Below are positions 8,745-17,295 of a stretch of DNA of 64,000 nt, one piece after another. A program made the position numbers and the translations under genes. The stretch covers positions 10,220,001 to 10,284,000 of the forward strand of contig NZ_CP071090.1 of the NCBI RefSeq assembly GCF_017301735.1. Direction: 5' to 3'. Under the pieces are notes generated by a model. The model did no database searches, was not told where the DNA came from, and saw only the letters and a program-made list of their open reading frames with translations. Numbering within the stretch: the stretch's first letter is position 1; each line of letters opens with the position of its first letter. The DNA is from Pyxidicoccus parkwaysis. Its GTDB lineage: Bacteria > Myxococcota > Myxococcia > Myxococcales > Myxococcaceae.

Positions 8745-10262
8745 TCACGGCGCCCCATGTGCCGCACTGAGCGCGCGCCGATCCACCTTGCCGGGTGACG
8801 TGCGAGGCAGCGCATCGATGAAGCGCACGGACTTCGGCGTCTTGTACCGGGCGAGCCGTCCCTCGCAGAACGCGATGAGCGCCTCCGCCGTGGGCGCGGT
8901 CCCCGGACGCACGACCACGAGCGCGCGAGGAGTCTCTCCCCACTTCGCATCCGGCACGCCAATCACGGCGACCTCCGCCACATCCGGATGCCCGGCGAGG
9001 ACGCTCTCCACCTCGGAGGGATAGATGTTCTCCCCGCCGGAGATGATGAGGTCCTTGCTCCGCCCGACGATGCGGAAGCACCCATCCGCGTCCCGGCTCG
9101 CGAGGTCGCCCGTGTGCAGCCAACCATCGACGATGGTGCGCGCGGTGTCCTCGGGACGGCGCCAGTACCCGGCGCACAGGTGCGGCCCGCGCAGGAGCAA
9201 CTCGCCCACGTCTCCAGGCTGCTGCTCACCGTCGATGCGCGCTTCGATTTGGAACAGGGGCACGCCCACAGCGCCCGGCTTGCGGCGCACGTCCTCCGGC
9301 GGCAGCCAGAAGTTGTTGGGCCCCGCCTCGGTGAGCCCATAGCCCGTCTTGAAGTCCACGCCCCGAGCGAAGAACCGCTCGAACACCGGCCCCGGGCACG
9401 GAGCCCCGCCACTGATGAGCAGCTTGAGCCGGGACAGGTCCACCGACTCGAAGCGCGCGTGGCGCTGCATCTCGATGAACATGGTGGGCACGCCGAACAC
9501 GAGGTTCACCGCGCCCCGGTGCACCAGGTCGAACACCCCCTCCACGTCGAAGCTGCGGCACACCACCGACGCGCCGCCCACGAAGACGAGCGGCGTGGTG
9601 AAGACACTCAAGCCTCCGGCATGGAACAGCGGCGCGTTGAGCAGCGCCACGTCACTCGAGGTCAGCCCCCAGCTCACCACGGTGTTCACCGCGTTCGCGG
9701 TGATGGAGCCATGCGTGAGCACCGCGGCCTTGGGCACTCCGGTGCTGCCGCCCGTGTAGCAGAGCACCCACGGCGCATCGGCCTCCAGCTCCAGCCGGGG
9801 CAGCGGCGTGGACGGAGCATGCTCCCGCTCGGAGAACGCGCGCTCGCTGGGTCCCGGAGGCGCGAGGCACACCCAGTGCCGCACGAAGGACGCACGCGCG
9901 CGCACGGTGTCCACCGGGGCGCGGAACTCCGAGCCGAACACGACGACGGAGGGCTCCGCGTCCGCGAGGAGCGCGCTCAACTCCGCCGGACTGAGGCGCC
10001 AGTTGAGCGGCTGGAGGATGGCGCCCAGCTTCGCGCACGCGAAGACGAGGTCGAGGAACTCGACACAGTTGTACGCGAGCACGGCGACGCGGTCGCCCCG
10101 CTGCACGCCGAGCACATGATGCAGGAAGGAAGCGGTGCGAGACGCGGCGGCATCCCACTGCCGGAAGGAGATGCGCCGCTCACCGTTGTTGGCGTCGATG
10201 AGGGCGGTGCGGTCGGGGTCGAGCGCGGCGCGGCGGGCCAGCCAGTCATGGACGATGGGCAT
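8745..10262 (-). CDS. AMP-dependent acyl-CoA synthetase/ligase
   Basis: 505 residues starting MPIVHDWLARRAALDPDRTALI. All core motifs of the adenylating superfamily are present: P-loop CYTGGSTGVPKAAVLTHG, A5-like GYGLTEAGPNNFW, hinge GWLHTGDLASRDADG, GRSKDLIISGGENIYPSEVE and the C-terminal catalytic lysine context LPRTSPGKVDRRAL. It should activate a carboxylic acid (fatty or aromatic) as acyl-AMP then acyl-CoA; chain length cannot be read. It converges on the LysR gene and stands alone. Upstream lies a tandem-repeat tract rather than a clear promoter. Confidence 0.9.
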   Translation of the reverse strand: MPIVHDWLARRAALDPDRTALIDANNGERRISFRQWDAAASRTASFLHHVLGVQRGDRVAVLAYNCVEFLDLVFACAKLGAILQPLNWRLSPAELSALLADAEPSVVVFGSEFRAPVDTVRARASFVRHWVCLAPPGPSERAFSEREHAPSTPLPRLELEADAPWVLCYTGGSTGVPKAAVLTHGSITANAVNTVVSWGLTSSDVALLNAPLFHAGGLSVFTTPLVFVGGASVVCRSFDVEGVFDLVHRGAVNLVFGVPTMFIEMQRHARFESVDLSRLKLLISGGAPCPGPVFERFFARGVDFKTGYGLTEAGPNNFWLPPEDVRRKPGAVGVPLFQIEARIDGEQQPGDVGELLLRGPHLCAGYWRRPEDTARTIVDGWLHTGDLASRDADGCFRIVGRSKDLIISGGENIYPSEVESVLAGHPDVAEVAVIGVPDAKWGETPRALVVVRPGTAPTAEALIAFCEGRLARYKTPKSVRFIDALPRTSPGKVDRRALSAAHGAP

Positions 10263-10315
10263 GGCCCCGTACGCTAGCCGACCCGAAGGGCCGAGTGCCC
10301 GGCCCAATCAACTGA

Positions 10316-10518
10316 GGCCGGGCACACCCGCGACGAGGTGGCGGGGAAGCGCCCGACTCATTCACGAGGGGCCGGGCACACCCGCGACGAGGTGGCGGCG
10401 AAGCGCCCGGCCCACTCACGTAGGGCCGGCCCCCCGTTACAGGATGACGGCGAGGCACCCGGCCCACTCACGCAGGGCCGGGCACACCCGTGACGAGATG
10501 ACGGCGAGGCGCCCGGCC
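10316..10518. repeat. Four-copy 53-54 bp tandem repeat with hairpin units
   Basis: Copies begin near 10316, 10370, 10423 and 10476. Each runs GGCCGGGCACACCCG, CGACGAGGTGGCGG, GAAGCGCCCGGCCC, then ACTCACG. The third copy is diverged and the fourth truncated after the second arm. The unit is self-complementary (GGGCCGGGC near its start, GCCCGGCCC near its end), and consecutive units can pair across the ACTCACG spacer. A weaker fragment (CCGAGTGCCCGGCCC) precedes copy 1. It fills most of the 294-bp gap between two minus-strand genes. Confidence 0.75.
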
Positions 10519-10556
10519 TTCAACCCTGGCGAGCCGCCGATGGAGCCGCAGCCCAT

Positions 10557-12161
10557 TCAGAGCTCCGGGAAGATGAGCAGACCCCGCGACGTGTCAACGA
10601 CGTAGACGTAGCCATCACCGGGCACGCGCATGCCGATGGCGCCGTCATAGAAGAGGTTGCCGCGAATCCGGTCGGTCTCCCGCCAGGTCTGGTAGTAGCC
10701 AATCTCCTTCGGGTGCTTGGGCTTGGACACGTCCAGCACGCGTACGCCGTGCTGGTAGTGCGAGACGTACAGCCGGTCCCCCCGCAGGTCCATGTTGTGG
10801 ATGGAGACGCCCGGCGTGAGGCGGTACTCGCCAATCAGCTCCACGTTCGCCGGGTCGGTGATGTCGAGCACGCGCAGGTGGGCGCCCCAGTCCTCACCGC
10901 CCTCGAAGGCGATGACGCGGCCATCGAAGATGCCCACGCGGTTCGTGTGGCTCGAAGCATGGGGGTACGTGTACTGCCCGAGCTTCACCACGTTGAGCGG
11001 GTCGCTCACGTCGAGGATGAGCAGACCCGCGCGCCAGTGGTTGACGTAGAGCCGGTCGCCCTGCGCGGTGGCGTCGTGGGGGAAGGTGGCGACGGTGGGG
11101 TCGACGCTCGGGTCCTGGTGGCGGTTGAGCAGCACGGGCTGCTTCGCGTTCGTCACGTCGAAGATGAGCGTCTGCGGCGTGGGCGCGGCGGACATCGAGT
11201 AGAGCCGGTTGCCGTCCACGTAGAGCGTGTGCGCGTTGAGGAAGCCATTGCCGGGCAGCGCGCGGAGGAAGGCGGGCTCGGCCGGGTTGGAGATGTCGAA
11301 CACGAGGACGCCGCGCACGCCGCTGGCGACGTAGAGCGCATCGTCCTTGGCCCACACGCCGTTCCAGTAGCTGTCGCCCGGGAAGAAGATGGACTTCACG
11401 AGCCGGGGCGCCGTGCGGTCGCTCAAGTCAAACACATACAGGCCACCGGGCCCCGCGAGCGGGTCCTCGAGCGCAACCACGTACGCGTAGCCGTGGGTGA
11501 CGAAGACATCCGCGGCGATGCCTCGAGGCACGGTGCCCTCGCCGACGAGCGACAGGCCGGAGGAGTCGCCCTCGCTGGGAGGCCGGGAGACCTTCTCCGC
11601 CTCGAAGGTAGCCTGGTACGACGGCCGGCCCGCGAGGCAGCTCACGTAGCACCCCGTCACGCGCTTCGGCCCGCGCGTCTTGCAGCCCACGAAGGACGAG
11701 CGGTACGTGCGCCCGTCCCGCAGTGTCCCGTAGTTGGTGAGGAAGAACGACCCCGAGCCCACGTGCGCCTCGCGCATCGCGTACCCCTCGTAGAAGACGC
11801 GCCCATCCGCCTGGAAGCGGAGGGCCGAGATGGCCTGGTCGTTGTCGTTCTGCAGGATGTTGTCGCCGACGACGTGGAGGGTGAAGGGCCCCTGCGCGTC
11901 CAGTTCGTCCAGGCTCTCGGCGTCACAGGCGGACAGGTCGAAGGACTCCGGAGTGCCGCACTCGGCGGTGGAGCTGCCGTCGGTGATGAGCCTGCACGCG
12001 GCCAGCCGCTCCGGAGCCCAATCTCCGTCGTCCTTCTTCTTGAGCTCCTGCGTGGGGGAAGAATCCGTCGCGGGAGCTTCCACCGGCGCGGAACCACAGC
12101 CCACCAGCGATGCAGCCAATGCCAGCCACGGTGCCCAGGCACCTCGAAACACTGTCTTCAT
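10557..12161 (-). CDS. LVIVD-repeat beta-propeller lipoprotein
   Basis: 534 residues with a lipoprotein signal (MKTVFRGAWAPWLALAASLVGC, lipobox LVGC). The C-terminal two thirds hold at least six copies of an LVIVD-type repeat, for example GLYVFDLSDRTAPRLV, GVLVFDISNPAEPAFL, GLLILDVSDPLNVVKLG, LRVLDITDPANVELIG and VRVLDVSKPKHPKEIG, which build a surface beta-propeller. The N-terminal third is Cys-containing and unassigned. Probably anchored in the outer membrane or exported; binding partner unknown. Its ribosome site is inside a hairpin (separate entry). Confidence 0.88.
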   Translation of the reverse strand: MKTVFRGAWAPWLALAASLVGCGSAPVEAPATDSSPTQELKKKDDGDWAPERLAACRLITDGSSTAECGTPESFDLSACDAESLDELDAQGPFTLHVVGDNILQNDNDQAISALRFQADGRVFYEGYAMREAHVGSGSFFLTNYGTLRDGRTYRSSFVGCKTRGPKRVTGCYVSCLAGRPSYQATFEAEKVSRPPSEGDSSGLSLVGEGTVPRGIAADVFVTHGYAYVVALEDPLAGPGGLYVFDLSDRTAPRLVKSIFFPGDSYWNGVWAKDDALYVASGVRGVLVFDISNPAEPAFLRALPGNGFLNAHTLYVDGNRLYSMSAAPTPQTLIFDVTNAKQPVLLNRHQDPSVDPTVATFPHDATAQGDRLYVNHWRAGLLILDVSDPLNVVKLGQYTYPHASSHTNRVGIFDGRVIAFEGGEDWGAHLRVLDITDPANVELIGEYRLTPGVSIHNMDLRGDRLYVSHYQHGVRVLDVSKPKHPKEIGYYQTWRETDRIRGNLFYDGAIGMRVPGDGYVYVVDTSRGLLIFPEL

Positions 12162-12166
12162 GCGGT

Positions 12167-12201
12167 CCTCTTCAGTTGCTTTTTGACGGCCCCTGAAGAG
12201 G
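12167..12201 (-). promoter_or_regulatory. 5'-leader hairpin masking the ribosome site of the LVIVD gene
   Basis: In the minus-strand transcript CCTCTTCAG (12201-12193) pairs perfectly with CTGAAGAGG (12175-12167) across a 17-nt loop, five nucleotides before the ATG at 12161. The GAGG Shine-Dalgarno lies in the 3' arm, so folding would hide it. This suggests translational control; the function is inferred. Confidence 0.55.
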
Positions 12202-12327
12202 AACGTGAACGCTCGGCCGGCCGAAACATATCGGGAAGTGACTGGATTCGTTGCGCGCAGGAGGCAGTACAGCGTGGAATCGCACCGTCAGCAGCGACGG
12301 CGCGGAGCGGCATCGAGGAGCCAGCAC

Positions 12328-13710
12328 ATGCGAAATGCGGCGCGGAAATTCATCGCGGGTGTGACGGGAATGCTGCTCACGATGTTCCCGCTCCTGGGCA
12401 CGGAGGCCTCCGCCGCGCCGCGCCAGAAGCCACCACGCCCCGCCTCCCTGGAGCAGGAGCTGCTGAGCGCGGTGAGGCAGTCCGGCTTCGACGAGGTGCT
12501 CGACTTCCAACACAACGGCGGGCGCATCGCCCACCCGCCGAACGTGGACGTGGCGCTCCTCGAGCTGGACGCGGACGGGCGTCCCGTCGCGGCGGCCAAC
12601 GTGCTGCTGTCGCGCGACTATCCGAAGGGCGTGACGGTGCCCATCGACCCGAAGACGTGGGGCACGACGGCGGTGCGCTACACGCGCTGGGATTTGGAGC
12701 GGTGGGACGGACAGAAGGACTGGGCCGGAGCCACGGCCGAGGACGACCTGGTGCCGGGACGAGAGAAGGCGCGGCTGCGCTTCATGGCGCCCTACCCCGC
12801 GTCGCTGTTCAAGCTGCTGATTGCCTTTCGGGTGATGAGGCTGGTGGACCGGGGCGTGCTGACGCTGGCGCAGCCGTGGCACTTCATGCGGGAAGCGGTG
12901 GACAGGGGCGAACGTCCGGTGTGGCGGTGGATGGAGCCGATGGTGACGGAGTCGGACAACGGCTCCACCGAGGCGCTGGCGAAGCTGCTGCACGAGAAGG
13001 GCGGAATGGAGGGGCTGAACGCGGAGCTGGCGGAGCTCGGGCTGGGGACGTTGCAGGTGAATGGGACGTCACCGGTGACGGGGCGAAGCTGGAACCCGGG
13101 CAGCATCCACATGACGGCGCTGGACACGGCGAGGTTGCTACTGCTCATCGAGGGCGGGCCGGGAGTGCTGTGGCGCACGCCGTCCGGGCGCGAGGTGACG
13201 GCGGCGGAGCTGTCACAAGCGGCGCGGGTGTACCTGCAATCGCTGTTGGCGGACCAGGCGCTGCATGAAGCGCTGTCGTCGACGGTGTTGTGCGGAGACC
13301 CGAAGGCGGAGCCGGGCATTCCCGCCGCGGTGCCGAGGCGCTGGGTGGACCCGAAGGACGGCACGGTGACGGCGGCGGACACGGCGTTCGGAAGGGACAC
13401 GCGGCCGTGCAACGCGGCGGCGGAGGTGACGTTCCTGCACAAGACGGGGCTGACGGAGAACTACGGGAGCGACGGCGGAATCGTGCGCTCCATGCCGTGG
13501 GCATCACGCCGTCACTACATCGTCGTGTTCCTCTCCAACCTCGGCTACCGCTACTACGACCCGTCGGTGGCGAGCGCCGCGGACCCGTCGAAGGGTGAGG
13601 ACGGCTTCCCCTACGTGAGCACGAAAATCAGCTACACCCAGCGCATCCCCGCACTGGGCCGCCGCATCGACACACTGATGAAGGCCCGCCAGCGTGAGAA
13701 GCACGAGTGA
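12328..13710 (+). CDS. Class A beta-lactamase-fold serine hydrolase, exported
   Basis: 460 residues from an ATG preceded by GAGGAG and followed by a signal peptide (MRNAARKFIAGVTGMLLTMFPLLGTEASA). Three motifs of penicillin-recognising enzymes occur in order: S159-L-F-K162 in YPASLFKLL, S209-D-N211 in TESDNGST, and K372-T-G374 in LHKTGLTENYG. The usual class A omega-loop glutamate (ExxLN) is not evident. It is longer than typical class A enzymes (about 290 residues), with an extra N-terminal region of about 120 residues. It could be a beta-lactamase, a D,D-peptidase-like or an esterase-type enzyme. An upstream in-frame start at 12205 is possible but would bury the signal peptide. Confidence 0.82.
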   Translation: MRNAARKFIAGVTGMLLTMFPLLGTEASAAPRQKPPRPASLEQELLSAVRQSGFDEVLDFQHNGGRIAHPPNVDVALLELDADGRPVAAANVLLSRDYPKGVTVPIDPKTWGTTAVRYTRWDLERWDGQKDWAGATAEDDLVPGREKARLRFMAPYPASLFKLLIAFRVMRLVDRGVLTLAQPWHFMREAVDRGERPVWRWMEPMVTESDNGSTEALAKLLHEKGGMEGLNAELAELGLGTLQVNGTSPVTGRSWNPGSIHMTALDTARLLLLIEGGPGVLWRTPSGREVTAAELSQAARVYLQSLLADQALHEALSSTVLCGDPKAEPGIPAAVPRRWVDPKDGTVTAADTAFGRDTRPCNAAAEVTFLHKTGLTENYGSDGGIVRSMPWASRRHYIVVFLSNLGYRYYDPSVASAADPSKGEDGFPYVSTKISYTQRIPALGRRIDTLMKARQREKHE

Positions 13711-13717
13711 CACGCCC

Positions 13718-14755
13718 TCAAGGCACCAGCACCAGCTTCCCCACCGTCGTCCCCGACTCCAGCGCCTTGTGCGCCTCCGCCACCGCGTCCAGCGGGAAGC
13801 GCGTCACCTGCGGTGACACCAGCTTCCCCTCCTCCACCCAGCCCAACAGCCGCGCCATGGACTCCTCCAGAATCCCGCGCTGCTCGAACAGATAGGACAG
13901 GTTGAACGCGAGCACGCTCATGTTGTCGTTCGTCAACGTGAGCGGGTCGAACCTCGGCGTGCGCAGCCAGTCCCACGCCAGCTTCGCGTAGTTCGGCCTC
14001 CCGCCCGTGCGCGGCAACATCGAGTGGAAGCCGTAGATGACCAGCTTCCCCGGCGACGCCAGGTGCTTGTAGCTGTCACGCAGCGTGGACGGCCCGTTCG
14101 CATCCAGCACCACGTCATATCCACGAGGCGACGCCCGCTCCGCCGCCGCCCACAAGTCCTCGCGGCTCTTGTCGATGACCACGTCCGCCCCCAGCGCCCG
14201 CGCCGCCTCCACCTTGTGAGGCCCGCCCACCACGCCCACCATCCGGCACCCCGCAATCCTCCCCAACTGCAGCAGCGCGCTCCCCACCCCACCCGCCGCC
14301 GAGTGCACCAACACCGTCGACCCCGCCCTCGGGTGCGCCAGCTCGAACAACGCGTAGTACGCCGTGAGGAACACCGCCGGAAACCCCGCCGCCTGCTCCA
14401 TCGTCAACCGCGACGGCAACGCGAACACCTGATGACGCGGCACGGCGACGTGCGTCGAATATCCGCCGAACCGTGTGACGCCGAAGACACGCGTCCCCAC
14501 CGCCAGGTCCGTGACTCCGGCATCCACCGAAACCACCGTTCCTGAGAATTCGAAACCCGGAGTAATCGGCCAGCCGACGAATTCTTTCGCCGAGGCGTAC
14601 AGCCCCATGCGGATGACGCAGTCCGCATAGTTCACGCCAATGGCCTCGGTGGCCACCACGACCTCCCCGGGTCCAGGTGAAACCTGATTCAGGTTTCGCA
14701 GGTGGAGCTGTTCGTACCCACCCGCCTTCTCAATCACGACCTTGCGTGCGCGCAT
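13718..14755 (-). CDS. Medium-chain reductase, VAT-1/quinone oxidoreductase-like
   Basis: 345 residues starting MRARKVVIEKAGGYEQL. GroES-like domain (GVNYADCVIRMGLYA, PGFEFSGTVVSVDAGV, FGVTRFGGYSTHVAVP) then a Rossmann domain (VLVHSAAGGVGSALLQLGRIAGCRMVGVVG). No structural or catalytic zinc ligands are seen, as expected for the zinc-independent quinone oxidoreductase branch. The segment NYAKLAWDWLRTPRFDPL followed by NMSVLAFNLSYLFEQ matches the VAT-1-like subgroup. It should be an NADPH-dependent reductase of an unknown enone or quinone. Convergent with the beta-lactamase-fold gene (7 bp apart) and divergent from the lipase. Confidence 0.88.
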   Translation of the reverse strand: MRARKVVIEKAGGYEQLHLRNLNQVSPGPGEVVVATEAIGVNYADCVIRMGLYASAKEFVGWPITPGFEFSGTVVSVDAGVTDLAVGTRVFGVTRFGGYSTHVAVPRHQVFALPSRLTMEQAAGFPAVFLTAYYALFELAHPRAGSTVLVHSAAGGVGSALLQLGRIAGCRMVGVVGGPHKVEAARALGADVVIDKSREDLWAAAERASPRGYDVVLDANGPSTLRDSYKHLASPGKLVIYGFHSMLPRTGGRPNYAKLAWDWLRTPRFDPLTLTNDNMSVLAFNLSYLFEQRGILEESMARLLGWVEEGKLVSPQVTRFPLDAVAEAHKALESGTTVGKLVLVP

Positions 14756-14823
14756 GCACACGTGAGTATCACGCGACGCAACGCGACAACGTGTTTCACG
14801 GCCATTCGGCTGACGACGTGTGC

Positions 14824-14847
14824 ATGAACAGTCATTAGACTGTTCAT
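14824..14847. promoter_or_regulatory. Perfect 24-bp inverted repeat (10-bp arms)
   Basis: ATGAACAGTC (14824-14833) and GACTGTTCAT (14838-14847) are exact reverse complements around ATTA. The site lies about midway between the start codons of the divergent reductase (14755) and lipase (14906) genes and is AT-richer than its surroundings. It has the form of a dimeric repressor or activator operator. Confidence 0.6.
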
Positions 14848-14905
14848 CGCGCTCGAGGACGTTTCGTTCCGCGCGCACTTCCAAAACACATCGAAGGAGA
14901 AGTCC

Positions 14906-15940
14906 ATGCGTCTGCGGCATTCGCTCTATCTCGCGGGCACGCTGCTGCTCGGTTCCATCACCGGCTGCGGCGAGGGCGTCGAGCCCGAGTCCTCCCCCGA
15001 GACTCCCTCGGTCGAAGCGCCCGCGGGCGAGCAACTCGGCACCGCGGAGTCCGCGGCGTCCACCACCGGCATCACCTCGCACTTCCGCACCTGGCTCTCC
15101 GCCAACGGCTACGACAGCTACGACTTCGCGCGCGCGGACCTGTCCGGCGGCAGCTACGGCGGCAAGGCCAGCAGCACGGACACCGTGGTGAACCAGCCCG
15201 TCATCTTCATCCACGGCAACTCGGACAAGGCCATTGGCACGGGCACCGCGGGCCAGACGGGATGGACGGCCTCCGTCGATTACTTCCTGTCCAAGGGCTA
15301 CAAGACGAGCGAGCTGTACGCCACGACGTGGGGCCCGGCCAGCGCGACGATGTCCGCGTACCAGTACCACTCGAAGGCGAACGTGATGAAGGTGCGCAAG
15401 TTCATCGAGGCGGTGCTCAAGTACACCGGCGCCTCCAAGGTGGACATCGTCACCCACTCCATGGGCGTGACGCTCACGCGCAAGGCCATCCTCGGCGGCA
15501 CCGCCAATGACTCGGCGGATGGCGGCGACTACAACGTGGGCTCGCCGCTCACGGGCTCGGTGGACACCTTCGTCGGCATCGCCGGCGCCAACCTGGGCCT
15601 CACGTCCTGCTACCAGACGGGCCCCACCACGCCCACCTGCGGCTCCACCAACGGCCTGTACCCGGGCTACCTGTACTTCGGCTTCGTGACGGGCCGCTCG
15701 GCGTACCTCAACAACCTCATGTCCACGAGCGGCTACGAGGGCACGTACCGCTACACCATCTACTCCACGGCGGACGAAGTCATCGGCTACGGAGGCATCG
15801 TCTACGGTGACTACACCTCCCGCATCCCCGGCCAGACGGGCGAGAAGGTGTACTCGGCGTACCCGTACGGGCACTTCAACTCGAAGGACCTGACGGCGGA
15901 CGTGCAGTACAACATGGTGCGCAACCACACCATCCCGTAG
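14906..15940 (+). CDS. Secreted lipase/esterase lipoprotein (Lipase_2-like alpha/beta hydrolase)
   Basis: 344 residues, ATG preceded by GAAGGAGAAG. The signal peptide ends in a lipobox (LLGSITGC). Oxyanion segment VVNQPVIFIHGNSDKA and nucleophile elbow VDIVTHSMGVTLTRKAI identify an alpha/beta hydrolase of the Lipase_2/EstB type; a C-terminal His (YPYGHFNSKDLT) is the likely third catalytic residue and an Asp in the segment STADEVIGYG the acid. It is probably outer-membrane anchored or exported. Convergent on the next gene, from which it is separated by palindromes. Confidence 0.85.
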   Translation: MRLRHSLYLAGTLLLGSITGCGEGVEPESSPETPSVEAPAGEQLGTAESAASTTGITSHFRTWLSANGYDSYDFARADLSGGSYGGKASSTDTVVNQPVIFIHGNSDKAIGTGTAGQTGWTASVDYFLSKGYKTSELYATTWGPASATMSAYQYHSKANVMKVRKFIEAVLKYTGASKVDIVTHSMGVTLTRKAILGGTANDSADGGDYNVGSPLTGSVDTFVGIAGANLGLTSCYQTGPTTPTCGSTNGLYPGYLYFGFVTGRSAYLNNLMSTSGYEGTYRYTIYSTADEVIGYGGIVYGDYTSRIPGQTGEKVYSAYPYGHFNSKDLTADVQYNMVRNHTIP

Positions 15941-15957
15941 CCCCCTGAGCGGGCCGC

Positions 15958-16004
15958 GCCGACATGTCGGAACCCGAAGCGACTGTGGGTACCGACACGT
16001 CGGC
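15958..16004. terminator. Paired palindromes between convergent lipase and hydrolase genes
   Basis: CCGACATGTCGG (15959-15970) is a perfect 12-bp palindrome and CCGACACGTCGG (15992-16003) a near copy. The two also pair with each other as one 13-bp stem with a single mismatch (G-U in the minus-strand RNA) and a 21-nt loop. It lies in the 168-bp gap between converging genes, so a bidirectional terminator is likely; a protein-binding pair of sites is possible. Confidence 0.45.
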
Positions 16005-16108
16005 CGGCGACGCGAAGTCCCGAGAGCGGCGTGCCCCGGAGCAACCTCGCGGAACGAGGCTGCACGCGCGACGCGAAGCTGGGCTCACGGCTTCAATGAC
16101 TCACGGCT

Positions 16109-17293
16109 TCACGGATGCGGAGCATTCGCGGGAGCCGGCTCACCCTCCTTGCTCGGCGTGGGCGGAGGCAACGACTGCGGCGCCGGCGTTCCAGACGGGG
16201 CGACTCCCGGCTTCGGAGCCTTCTCCTTCGGCGGCGTGCCCTCGGGCACAACCACCTGCCCCTGCTCCACGGCACGAACGAAGGACAGCGCCGCCTCGTT
16301 GAAGCGCTCGGGGCAGTCGAGCTGCAGCGTGTGGCCGCAGCCCTTCAGCGGCACCAGCTTCGCGCCGGGGATGCGCGAGGCACCGTACTCCATGATGTCG
16401 CGCGTCTCGCCGCCATGGAGGAACGGGTTGGGGATGAGCCGGTCATCCGTGCCGTAGACGATGAGCGTGGGCACGGTGATGTGGTGCAGGTTGTCGCGCA
16501 CGAAGTCGTTGTGCGCCAGGCCCTTCACCGTGCGGACGTTGGCGTAGGCGTACGCGTCGAACTCGGGCGACCTCGACACGCGCACTCGCTCCTCAATCAG
16601 CCACTCCAGCCCGGGCCGCCAGTGCATGAAGTTGCCCTGACGCACGCTGCCCCAGATGGCGTACTCCGGCGCGGCCTTGATGAACTCCGTGCTCATCACC
16701 CGCTCGAACCAGGCCTTCTCCTTCCAGGAGAACTTCTCGAAGCCGGCGGGTGACACCAGCACCAGCGCGCTCAGCGCATCCGGGTAGCGGATGGCGTAGG
16801 ACAGCGACGTCTGCCCGCCCATGGAGTGGCCGGCCAGAATCGGCTTGTCCACCTGCAGCGTGTCCACCAACTCGCGCACCACGTCGGCCATGGCCTCCAT
16901 GGTGTACGGGAAGGTGCCCGGCTTGTCGGACTTGCCATAGCCCGGCAGGTCCACCGCGATGACGCGGAAGCCCTGCTGGTGGAAGGCGTCCAGCTGCGAG
17001 CGCCAGAACTTCAGGTACGAGCCGAGGCCGTGGATGAAGACCACCGTCTTCGCGTCCGGCGACGCGGCGGGCATGTCCACGTAGGCCACCTCGGGGACGG
17101 TGGGCATGCCGTACTGCGCGGCGGTGCGAGGCACCGGCAGCCGCTTCACGGGCCAGGGCTCTTTCGTACCCTCGGAGGAGTAGTCGAAGTCCTGGAAGGA
17201 GAGGGCGGACTCGGTCGCGTACGAGCGCACGCAGCCGGAGGAGGACAGCCCCGCCGCGAGGAGCAGGGCGGTGAAGGCGCGGGAGGAGCTCAT
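16109..17293 (-). CDS. Alpha/beta-hydrolase lipoprotein
   Basis: 394 residues starting MSSSRAFTALLLAAGLSSSGC with a lipobox (SSGC). Alpha/beta-hydrolase motifs: oxyanion TVVFIHGLGSYLKFW, VIAVDLPGYGKSDKP, nucleophile elbow ILAGHSMGGQTSLSYA, acid in VYGTDDRLIP and catalytic His in KGCGHTLQLD. A Pro/Lys-rich tail of about 45 residues follows the fold. The ATG is 2 bp after the stop of the outer-membrane protein gene, so they are co-expressed. Likely a surface or periplasmic esterase/lipase acting with that barrel; substrate unknown. Confidence 0.88.
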   Translation of the reverse strand: MSSSRAFTALLLAAGLSSSGCVRSYATESALSFQDFDYSSEGTKEPWPVKRLPVPRTAAQYGMPTVPEVAYVDMPAASPDAKTVVFIHGLGSYLKFWRSQLDAFHQQGFRVIAVDLPGYGKSDKPGTFPYTMEAMADVVRELVDTLQVDKPILAGHSMGGQTSLSYAIRYPDALSALVLVSPAGFEKFSWKEKAWFERVMSTEFIKAAPEYAIWGSVRQGNFMHWRPGLEWLIEERVRVSRSPEFDAYAYANVRTVKGLAHNDFVRDNLHHITVPTLIVYGTDDRLIPNPFLHGGETRDIMEYGASRIPGAKLVPLKGCGHTLQLDCPERFNEAALSFVRAVEQGQVVVPEGTPPKEKAPKPGVAPSGTPAPQSLPPPTPSKEGEPAPANAPHP

Positions 17294-17295
17294 GG

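Noticed and set aside
10316-10518. CRISPR-like array
   Set aside because: Units of 53-54 bp are nearly contiguous with a constant spacer and diverge among themselves; no unique spacers or cas genes.
13718-15928. 736-residue fusion extending the VAT-1-like reductase upstream
   Set aside because: The extension is antisense to the lipase gene and crosses the intergenic dyad; the MRARKVV start fits the family.
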